From contig JAAEQP010001737.1 in NCBI GenBank assembly GCA_024231375.1, forward strand, positions 1 to 7,602: DNA of 7,602 bases. The letters run 5' to 3'. This DNA comes from a bacterium. Lineage in GTDB: Bacteria; Hydrogenedentota; Hydrogenedentia; Hydrogenedentiales; SLHB01. This document shows, in pieces, positions 1-5,377 of the stretch; the stretch's first letter is position 1; every line of letters starts with the position of its first letter. Position numbers and translations under genes: made by a program. The notes below the pieces were generated by a model. It searched no databases and was not told where the DNA came from. It saw only the letters and a program-made list of their open reading frames with translations.

Positions 1-110
1 GCATCCCAGAGATACTGAAGTCGATGCTGTTTCGACCAGATACTGCACAGTTCCGCGCCCCGATGCTTCGCAAGTACGATCAGGTGGTCGTTCTCCAGAC
101 GCGCTCCCAT
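1..110 (-). CDS. Aldose 1-epimerase-like protein, N-terminal fragment (runs off left edge)
   Basis: Only the first 36 codons are in the window. Read on the minus strand from an ATG at 110-108, the peptide begins MGARLENDHLIVLAKHRGAE and continues through LCSIWSKQHRLQYLWDA. The pattern 'L-E-N-x-x-L-x-V ... GAEL-x-S-I ... x-YLW' is the usual opening of the aldose 1-epimerase/galactose mutarotase-related family, in which the first beta strands carry 'GAEL.SI' and 'EYLW'. Family members interconvert anomers of hexoses or hexose-6-phosphates in the cytoplasm; the catalytic residues lie downstream, outside the window. A G-rich stretch (GGGGGA) lies about 10 bases upstream, and the gene starts 17 bases after the deacetylase stop codon, so it is probably the next gene of the same operon. 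The family call rests on a short stretch and is moderately sure; the exact sugar cannot be inferred. Confidence 0.72.
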   Translation of the reverse strand, partial: MGARLENDHLIVLAKHRGAELCSIWSKQHRLQYLWD

Positions 111-127
111 TGCTTCACTTCCCCCGT

Positions 128-874
128 TTACGGTTTGACTTGGCGTTGCGCCAAGATCCAACTCACCACATCATTCGGCCCGGCGACCCACACATCATCC
201 CCGCCCACCCGGCGCACGGCCTCGAAGCGGGCCTCCAACTCCTCCAGCGTGCAATCCTTGGCGGGATGGATCGGTTTGCCGGGCATCGGACAGTGACAAT
301 AGTCGATGATCCAGCCTTCACAGTCAATAGCCTGGAGAATCCGCTTGTAGGGATCGAATTGCGAGAAGAAGGGGGCCGGGTACTCCGTATGGATGGGACA
401 CCGGCCCAAACTCAGGAGATCCTCATCCTGCAGGTTCACCCGGTCGTAGATTGTCATCACCGCCTTGTAGCCCGCGTGGTCGGCGAAGGCCTTGGCCGCC
501 GGATGTCCCGTGTTGTCCCCTGGCACGCAAAAGGTGGTCACGGGCATGCCGAGTGCCTCTTCCAACACGGAGCGTGCCTCCACAACCTCCCGATCCGCGT
601 TGTCCATCGTGCATCCGCAATGGGTCATGCTGTGACACGAAACGCCCCACCCCTCCTCACACAACCCATGCACCTGATCGGCGGACAGGATCATCATGCC
701 CTCGTAGCTGCTGCCCCGGACGCGGCGCGGCATACCGATCTCGTTCGAAACCAATGCCACGTGGCCGGGGACGCCGTAGTCGCGATGAAGCGGCAGGGCG
801 TGCGTCAACAGGTCGGCGCACCCCTCATCGTAGGTGATGCTGTACACCCAATGCTTGCCGTCTTTCCAAGGCAT
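128..874 (-). CDS. NodB-type polysaccharide deacetylase family protein
   Basis: A 248-residue protein spanning one NodB (carbohydrate esterase 4-like) domain, a family of metal-dependent enzymes that remove N- or O-acetyl groups from glycans. Motif 1 is TYDEG at residues 14-18 (family consensus TFDDG): D16 is the expected base, while the second, metal-binding Asp is replaced by E17. Motif 2 is HSMTH at 81-85 and supplies the two metal-binding histidines. A third motif is FCVPGDN at 115-121, where the usual Arg is absent. A late DYCH (191-194) fits the final L-x-H motif. The C-terminal VWVAGPNDVVSWI (228-240) matches the usual end of the domain. No signal peptide is seen, so a cytoplasmic site is likely. 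The protein is unusually cysteine-rich (about 11 Cys). The ATG at 874 is preceded by GGAGG at 9-base spacing. It follows the nitrilase gene by 19 bases. The family is secure; activity and substrate are uncertain because of the motif changes. Confidence 0.88.
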   Translation of the reverse strand: MPWKDGKHWVYSITYDEGCADLLTHALPLHRDYGVPGHVALVSNEIGMPRRVRGSSYEGMMILSADQVHGLCEEGWGVSCHSMTHCGCTMDNADREVVEARSVLEEALGMPVTTFCVPGDNTGHPAAKAFADHAGYKAVMTIYDRVNLQDEDLLSLGRCPIHTEYPAPFFSQFDPYKRILQAIDCEGWIIDYCHCPMPGKPIHPAKDCTLEELEARFEAVRRVGGDDVWVAGPNDVVSWILAQRQVKP

Positions 875-883
875 GGTGCGCTA

Positions 884-888
884 CCTCC
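884..888 (-). promoter_or_regulatory. Ribosome binding site of the deacetylase gene
   Basis: GGAGG on the minus strand, 9 bases before the ATG at 874. It fixes the start of the deacetylase and lies in the 19-base gap after the nitrilase stop codon. Confidence 0.7.
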
Positions 889-893
889 GAGTG

Positions 894-1718
894 TCATACG
901 CCGTCGGTGAGATCGCCGTACAGGTCCGGTCGTCGAATGGTGTCGAACATGGTCCGCATATTGCCCCCGTAGCCTTCGCCCCAGAAGGGCATCCGCCATT
1001 TCGGGTCGAATTCGGCAATGGCGATACCATCCTGGTGTCCCGTCGAGCAGATGACCCGCCCGTCGGGACCAATCACCTTCGCGTATCCCATGTTCTTCCC
1101 AGCGAGAAAAGGTTTCGTGATGTAGCGCGAAAGGGCGAAGTACATCTGACTGTCAATGGCCCTGGCCTTCTCGATGGATTCCAGCATGTCGCCGGTGTAG
1201 TCGAGATACATGGTCGGCACGCACACCAGATCCGCGCCCTTCAGACCGTAGATGCGGAACATCTCCGGGAAGTGAATGTCCATACACAGAGCGATCGCGG
1301 TACGGACTCCCTCGAAGTCGAACACGGGGAAGGGGTCGCCGTCGATGGGTTCGGTAATGATTGCTTCCTCACTGGGCGCGGGATGCTTCTTTCGATAGAA
1401 TCCGACAGGCTCGCCGGTCCGATCCAAGAGAAACGCCGTGTTGGCGTGTCCGCCGTCGACCTTGAACGACAGGCTCCCAACCACGCCGATAGCGCTGTCC
1501 TTGGCGCGTACGCGGAATGCCGCGAACGCGGGATGGTCGTCCGCGGAGTACGCGCCGGAATCCGTCCCCTCCTTGATATCCGGTTCCTCGGGCAACACCA
1601 CCAAGTCCGCGCCCCTTTGGGCGGCCTCGTCAATGGCGGCCTCGCAGCGTTCGATGACGCCTGAACCCGACTCGGGACATTCAATCGACGCCACGGCTAG
1701 TTTGAACGGATTCGTCAT
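894..1718 (-). CDS. Carbon-nitrogen hydrolase (nitrilase superfamily)
   Basis: A 274-residue cytoplasmic enzyme with the usual length of a single-domain nitrilase/amidase-superfamily member, which hydrolyses non-peptide C-N bonds through a Glu-Lys-Cys triad. All three residues are visible: E44 in LVVLPEEPD (39-47), K110 in YRKKHP (108-113), and C145 in the nucleophile elbow ALCMDIHFPE (143-152). GADLVCVPT (161-169) follows as in the family. I chose the ATG at 1718 because the reading frame upstream, although open to 1880, lies within the end of the methyltransferase gene, lacks family character, and the protein homology begins at FKLAVASIE. A GGAGG lies 12 bases upstream (1731-1735), rather distant. 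The start overlaps the methyltransferase stop as ATGA, so translational coupling is likely. The substrate is not predictable from sequence. Amide cleavage on a nitrogen-containing sugar or N-carbamoyl compound would fit the neighbours, but that is inference. Confidence 0.9.
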   Translation of the reverse strand: MTNPFKLAVASIECPESGSGVIERCEAAIDEAAQRGADLVVLPEEPDIKEGTDSGAYSADDHPAFAAFRVRAKDSAIGVVGSLSFKVDGGHANTAFLLDRTGEPVGFYRKKHPAPSEEAIITEPIDGDPFPVFDFEGVRTAIALCMDIHFPEMFRIYGLKGADLVCVPTMYLDYTGDMLESIEKARAIDSQMYFALSRYITKPFLAGKNMGYAKVIGPDGRVICSTGHQDGIAIAEFDPKWRMPFWGEGYGGNMRTMFDTIRRPDLYGDLTDGV

Positions 1719-2806
1719 GGTGTGTTCGTACCTCCGTTGGCATCCCAGTATAGAGCCTCGACTGGCAAGCGCGGCAGCAGGTGCTCGTGGCAGAACGCTG
1801 CAAAGGCCTGCGCCTCCGGCGACCCCTGAAGGACTTGTGCGCACTCGCGCGCGTATTCGTCGTAGTGCGCACCCGCGCACTGTCTCAACACACCCTCAAT
1901 GCGTTCCCACGGCGAGCCAGAAGATTCTTCCGGGGTTACCTGCCGGTAGGGGGGGGCGTAGGGCGTCTGGTCCGCGCATTTTTCGAGGACAATCATCCAG
2001 GACGTGCTCAGCGCGGGGCTCAACAGGGGAAGGAACCGTCTCGCCACCAATTCGTACAGAACCATGGCGTCTTTGCAGTCGAGAACCTTGGTCAACTCCG
2101 TCATGAAGGCGAGTTCATCGGCCACAAGCACCCGCTTCAGCAACTGGTTCGCGTTGAAGAAGTCCGACGGGGATGCCGAGACCAGCGACATGCCCAGTTC
2201 GTCAGCCGAATGAGCGAGTTCCCGAACCGTCACGGTCGCGTCGAACCCGCTAGGGTCGAAGTCCACCGTGTTGGCCCCACCAAGACCAAGGGCGCCAAGG
2301 AGCGATTCCTGCTCGCCGCTGGCAAGATCGAACACGATCCGTCCGCCGGGACGCAACACCCGCACGTATTCCGCGAGGATATCCCGCCAGTTCGGAAAAT
2401 GCCGCACCACCGTGATCGAGACGACGCTGTCGAACGCGCCGTCTTCGAAGGGCAAGCGCTCGATATCGCCTTTGAGCATGGGGGCCACGTTGCCCGACTT
2501 GCGCGAGTGAACGAGGGCCTCCCGCAGCATTTCCTCGGAGATGTCCAGCGCTACCACGTCGAATCCTGCCCGCTTCAAGGGCAACGTGAACCGGCCCGTG
2601 CCTGCCCCCGCGTCCAGTATGCGATGCCCGGCCACTGATCGCAGTACGAGGGAAATCTCGGAGACGTTCTTGATGCGCGTGACTGGCTCGGGCTTGTGGG
2701 CGACGTACTGATATTCCTTGCCCACCCCTTCCTGGGTCCAATAGGCCCGCTTCATCTCGTGGATGCGGGCGCGCTGTTCGTCGCTGAGGTCTTCACTTCC
2801 TGCCAT
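1715..2806 (-). CDS. Class I SAM-dependent methyltransferase with long C-terminal extension
   Basis: A 363-residue protein. The Rossmann methyltransferase core occupies about residues 35-165. Motif I is ILDAGAGTGRF (63-73), the acidic residue binding the SAM ribose is D88 in VALDIS, motif II is GDIERLPFEDGAFDSVVS (113-130), and motif III is RVLRPGGRIVFD (149-160). This is the Methyltransf_11/25 type that methylates small molecules, lipids or glycans. Residues about 165-363 form an unusually long C-terminal region that I do not recognise; it is rich in helix-favouring stretches and probably contributes to substrate recognition. The ATG at 2806 directly follows the TGA (2807-2809) of the upstream kinase gene, with a weak G-run about 9 bases before it, and its own stop overlaps the nitrilase start. 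Its position behind two lipopolysaccharide-type kinases suggests an envelope glycan or its precursor as substrate, which is inference. The methyltransferase fold is near certain. Confidence 0.9.
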   Translation of the reverse strand: MAGSEDLSDEQRARIHEMKRAYWTQEGVGKEYQYVAHKPEPVTRIKNVSEISLVLRSVAGHRILDAGAGTGRFTLPLKRAGFDVVALDISEEMLREALVHSRKSGNVAPMLKGDIERLPFEDGAFDSVVSITVVRHFPNWRDILAEYVRVLRPGGRIVFDLASGEQESLLGALGLGGANTVDFDPSGFDATVTVRELAHSADELGMSLVSASPSDFFNANQLLKRVLVADELAFMTELTKVLDCKDAMVLYELVARRFLPLLSPALSTSWMIVLEKCADQTPYAPPYRQVTPEESSGSPWERIEGVLRQCAGAHYDEYARECAQVLQGSPEAQAFAAFCHEHLLPRLPVEALYWDANGGTNTP

Positions 2807-3592
2807 TCAACCGCGCCCCCGTCTACGACGCCGCTCAAGGGTCCGCGCACGGCGCACCTTCTGTCCCTCACGCACCTTGTCGAACCAGTCACCGGGGACC
2901 GCACTGTCAACCGACAACCGCCCAACAAACGGCTCCAACATGCCGTCGTCCCAGCGGTCGCAGAAGGAGTCGTAGAGCTGGATGTGCGTCTTCAGCAGCG
3001 TCGATTCAGAGTAGGGATGGTCGAGGACAATTCCGTCCAGATCGATGAAATAAAACGTTATACCATCGCGCGTCAGGATGTTCTTGCCCGCCAGGTCGGT
3101 GTGATACGCGCCGGTAGCCAGCAAGGCATTCACGGCGTCCGCCAGTCGTTCCAGGTAGCCGTGGATCTCGTCGCCGCTCCACCCTTGTTCGATTCGGTGA
3201 TCGGCGTAATGCTCCACGTCGAGGCAGCCTTCCAGGTAGTCCGAGATCATGACGTTGCCCGTGATGATGCCGAACCAGGACCGCTCGATGAAGGCCCGCG
3301 GAGAGGCCACGGGGACACCGTCGGACGCCAGCCGAAGGGCCGCTGCCCACCCCTGCCGGTACCGGTGACGCAACAGGGTGTGTTTGATCACGCTGAACGG
3401 GGCGTCGGACCGGCTCTCTTTCACCACCAAACCGCCCACGCGTCGGGTCTCGGACTTGCGCGATGTCTTCATTACTTCGCCCGGCGTGTCCAGGACGCGG
3501 AGGATGTCGTCGAGAGGGAGATCCGCACGCCGCAACACGGTCAGGTCGCGATGCCGGTCAACGGCGATGTCTAGGGGGGCCGTGTCACTCAT
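2807..3592 (-). CDS. Lipopolysaccharide kinase-like protein (WaaP/Kdo kinase superfamily)
   Basis: About 261 residues with a eukaryotic-type protein-kinase fold of the bacterial lipopolysaccharide-kinase group. In this numbering the ATP-contacting lysine is probably K58 in GLVVKES (54-60). The catalytic loop YHTDLAGKNIL (163-173) supplies H164, D166 and the metal ligand N171. The DFG-equivalent FIDLDG (182-187) supplies D184. Relatives phosphorylate heptose or Kdo of the inner core at the inner face of the cytoplasmic membrane. The last 15 residues are extremely basic (RRARTLERRRRRGRG), suggesting membrane or nucleic-acid contact. Three ATGs are in frame, at 3619, 3601 and 3592. I prefer 3592 because an AGGGA lies 9 bases upstream and it leaves only an 8-base overlap with the preceding kinase gene; the longer form would have 270 residues. 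It differs clearly from its neighbour kinase in sequence, so the pair is not a recent duplication. The exact acceptor is unknown. Confidence 0.82.
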   Translation of the reverse strand: MSDTAPLDIAVDRHRDLTVLRRADLPLDDILRVLDTPGEVMKTSRKSETRRVGGLVVKESRSDAPFSVIKHTLLRHRYRQGWAAALRLASDGVPVASPRAFIERSWFGIITGNVMISDYLEGCLDVEHYADHRIEQGWSGDEIHGYLERLADAVNALLATGAYHTDLAGKNILTRDGITFYFIDLDGIVLDHPYSESTLLKTHIQLYDSFCDRWDDGMLEPFVGRLSVDSAVPGDWFDKVREGQKVRRARTLERRRRRGRG

Positions 3593-4346
3593 CCGCGTCA
3601 TTCCCTGGCCGGAGGTCACGGGCCCGCGCGAATATGCCGCCTTCGTCGGTGATTCTCGTCAGAGGGCGCGGCAGACTATCGATGCCGTATCCCCGGCACA
3701 AGGGTTCGAAGTACCGCAAGGGCAGGAAATTCTTGTTGAAGGACCGGCGCAGACGAAGGAGGTTGCGCAGGCGCGCAATGCTCGACACGCGCGGCTTCAG
3801 CGTCGCTTTGTCCAGATCGATGATGTACGGATGCTCGGGCGCCACCAGGATGTTGCGTACCTGGAGGTCGGCATGGTACACGCCCAACTCGTGCATCTCG
3901 CGGATGAGGCGGCCGGCACGTTCCAGCACTCGGTGGGCCTGGGGCGGCGCGCCGCCAAGGTAGTCGAGCAGGTTTTCGGCATTGACCTCGCGCGTGGCGA
4001 TGGCGCCCCGGAACCACAGGCCTCTGCGTTCCCAGAGAATACCCAGAGGTTCAGGCACGGCAAACCCCTGTTCGTACAGGTGAACGTGGATCCGTAGCTC
4101 ATGGAGCGGCCGATTCTCCAAGAGATAGGAGTCTTTCACAAAATGGCGGATGAACCCGCCGCGCCGACACTGCCGGATGATGCCCGTGCCTCCGGAGAAC
4201 GCCAACCGGTGGACTTGGCTTCGTCCCGTCATGCCCGCGGGCTCACACCCCTCGCCTTCGAGGAGCGCTCCCGCCAATTCGAGGCGCCACTCGTCGCGGA
4301 CCAAAGCCGTCTTGCCGTACTGCTGAAAGGTGCTATACAATGCCAA
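3585..4346 (-). CDS. 3-deoxy-D-manno-octulosonic acid (Kdo) kinase-like protein
   Basis: A 253-residue protein of the KdkA branch of lipopolysaccharide kinases, which transfer phosphate from ATP to Kdo in the lipid A inner core on the cytoplasmic side of the inner membrane. The N-terminal lobe has IIRQCRRGGFIRHFVKDSYL (56-75) and RPLHELRIHVHL (79-90), then GFAVPEPLG (94-102). This closely follows the KdkA pattern 'LRHYRRGG...RxFxExxLLxxLxxxGLPVPxP'. The catalytic loop is VYHADLQVRNIL (156-167) with H158, D160 and N165; the DFG equivalent is IIDLDKATL (175-183) with D177. It is slightly longer than typical KdkA. No ATG is available near the N-terminus, so the start is TTG at 4346 or TTG at 4340. 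The second has an AGGA (4350-4353) at the better spacing of 9 bases and would give 251 residues. It is the first gene of the minus-strand run. Kinase family membership is firm; Kdo as acceptor is likely but unproven. Confidence 0.85.
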   Translation of the reverse strand: MALYSTFQQYGKTALVRDEWRLELAGALLEGEGCEPAGMTGRSQVHRLAFSGGTGIIRQCRRGGFIRHFVKDSYLLENRPLHELRIHVHLYEQGFAVPEPLGILWERRGLWFRGAIATREVNAENLLDYLGGAPPQAHRVLERAGRLIREMHELGVYHADLQVRNILVAPEHPYIIDLDKATLKPRVSSIARLRNLLRLRRSFNKNFLPLRYFEPLCRGYGIDSLPRPLTRITDEGGIFARARDLRPGNDADE

Positions 4347-4395
4347 ACATCCTGAACCGGGGTGGCCGTTGCCGATTTTCGGTCATCCGCCGTCC

Positions 4396-4424
4396 ATGAT
4401 GCGGGATGCGGGGGCGCGTTTCAA
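4396..4424 (-). promoter_or_regulatory. Candidate sigma-70-type promoter for the minus-strand operon
   Basis: On the minus strand, TTGAAA (4424-4419, five of six matches to TTGACA) is followed after exactly 17 bases by CATCAT (4401-4396, four of six matches to TATAAT). The expected transcription start, about 4389, lies roughly 40-50 bases before the TTG start codons of the KdkA-like gene. Spacing and location are right, but such matches arise by chance and the host's sigma preferences are unknown. Confidence 0.35.
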
Positions 4425-4450
4425 GACTCAACGGCGTTTCCCGGCCTAAC

Positions 4451-4458
4451 AAAGGAGG
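4451..4458 (+). promoter_or_regulatory. Strong Shine-Dalgarno site of the exported hydrolase gene
   Basis: AAAGGAGG ends 4 bases before the ATG at 4463, nearly perfectly complementary to the 16S rRNA 3' end. It decides the start, excluding the 19-codon in-frame upstream extension that begins at 4406. Confidence 0.75.
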
Positions 4459-4462
4459 CGCC

Positions 4463-5320
4463 ATGATCATCCGGCGAACCGCAATCATCCTTCTTGCACT
4501 GTCATTCGCCGTTCCCGCGATGGCTTTCGGCCCGGCAACCCACATCTGGATTGCGCGCCAAGTCACTGGGCAATCCCATCCGGCTCTCATGTATGGCGCC
4601 ACCGCCCCGGATATGAGCGAGGTGGCAGATCTGGTCCTGGGCAACGCAGCCATGGGCAGCGCCTTCCGTCAACTCACGCACTACGAATACGGCCGCCTGT
4701 CGCCGAGTCCCTTTGCAGACGGATATGCCACCCACAATGAACGGTGCGGCGCCGATGCCTACGCCCACGGACATCGGGATTTTGACACCGACGAGTGGGT
4801 CGAGGGGTACGTTATCGAGTTGGCCGACGAACTGAGCGCCGATACGGGCGCTGACCCCACCGCCGCCCACGGCTACATTGAATTGGCTCTCGACATGCTC
4901 ATGCGCCGTGAACACGGCGCCGGAACCGGGGTCCAACTCCTTGCCGCGTCGCTGCTGGCCGGCCCGGGGCCGACGATTGACTCGGTCGAGGCTTTCTCGG
5001 GCGAATTCGCCGACGACGCGGATCTCAGTTCCATCGAGGCGTCCGCCGTGGTTGCCTTGTCGGACCGGGCATTTCGACTGGCATTGCTGGTGTACGGCCT
5101 GCAACTCGTGCGTCCCGAAGCCTACACCACGCGCATCGTGCCCGTGGCCTTCATGGTCTATGACGGCGTGGACTACAACACCGCCACGTTCCGTCTCGGC
5201 CGCGCGATCCAACTCTGCGAGGCCCGGTTCGCCGAGCTTGACGACGTTCCCGCATTTGTCGAGGATGGCCTTTCCAGGGATCTGTTGCCGTCGCCGGCGC
5301 CTGCGGACGATTCGGAGTAG
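4463..5320 (+). CDS. Exported zinc-dependent phospholipase C / S1-P1 nuclease-like protein
   Basis: A 285-residue precursor. Residues 1-21 (MIIRRTAIILLALSFAVPAMA) form a classic Sec signal peptide: two Arg, a hydrophobic core and an A-M-A cleavage site. The mature protein would begin FGPATHIWIA, and G-P-x-T-H is the characteristic opening of the zinc-dependent phospholipase C family (PF00882), mainly helical enzymes with a trinuclear zinc site that cleave phosphoesters. Candidate ligands are H27 (GPATH), D50 (YGATAPD), H73 (LTHYEYG), H102 or H104 (AHGHRDFD), and H136 plus E140 in HGYIELALD, which matches the family's H-x-x-x-E, with D144. Expected location is periplasmic or secreted. It starts behind a strong ribosome site and is followed after 57 bases by a lipoprotein gene on the same strand. 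Whether the substrate is phospholipid, nucleic acid or another phosphoester is open; ligand spacing is only approximate by eye. Family call fairly secure. Confidence 0.8.
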   Translation: MIIRRTAIILLALSFAVPAMAFGPATHIWIARQVTGQSHPALMYGATAPDMSEVADLVLGNAAMGSAFRQLTHYEYGRLSPSPFADGYATHNERCGADAYAHGHRDFDTDEWVEGYVIELADELSADTGADPTAAHGYIELALDMLMRREHGAGTGVQLLAASLLAGPGPTIDSVEAFSGEFADDADLSSIEASAVVALSDRAFRLALLVYGLQLVRPEAYTTRIVPVAFMVYDGVDYNTATFRLGRAIQLCEARFAELDDVPAFVEDGLSRDLLPSPAPADDSE

Positions 5321-5365
5321 CCGTAAGCCTCTATGGATGAGGTATGCGAGCATGGTGCAACGAGA

Positions 5366-5372
5366 GAGGGGG
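5366..5372 (+). promoter_or_regulatory. Ribosome binding site of the lipoprotein gene
   Basis: GAGGGGG, 5 bases before the ATG at 5378. It supports this start over the ATG at 5333, which would place 15 non-hydrophobic residues before the signal peptide. Confidence 0.6.
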
Positions 5373-5377
5373 TCACG

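Noticed and set aside
24..296. Plus-strand 90-codon frame at the left edge
   Set aside because: It lies opposite the epimerase-like fragment and the end of the deacetylase gene, both supported on the minus strand.
110..910. Plus-strand open frame of 266 codons opposite the deacetylase gene
   Set aside because: It is rich in His, Arg and Pro with no recognisable domain, and the minus strand encodes a clear NodB protein. It is a GC-rich shadow.
834..1664. Plus-strand open frame of 276 codons opposite the nitrilase gene
   Set aside because: No family resemblance. The opposite strand holds the full Glu-Lys-Cys triad.
1781..3574. Long plus-strand frames opposite the methyltransferase and second kinase (1781-2638, 2696-3574)
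   Set aside because: Composition is typical of antisense frames in high-GC DNA. The minus strand has complete methyltransferase and kinase motifs with operon spacing.
3378..4097. Plus-strand frame of 239 codons opposite the kinase pair
   Set aside because: It crosses the junction between two well-supported minus-strand kinases and shows no domain.
2807..4346. Tandem duplication as origin of the two neighbouring kinases
   Set aside because: Outside the shared catalytic motifs the two proteins show little visible similarity, so a recent duplication is not supported.
4370..4401. Possible plus-strand promoter TTGCCG ... CATGAT in the divergent region, and the small CCGA-TTT-TCGG hairpin at 4372-4382
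   Set aside because: The spacer is 20 bases, too long, and the -35 match is weak. A 4-bp stem is expected by chance.
4406..4462. In-frame N-terminal extension of the exported hydrolase
   Set aside because: The extension puts 19 mostly polar or basic residues before a textbook signal peptide and would translate through the strong Shine-Dalgarno site. The ATG at 4463 is better.
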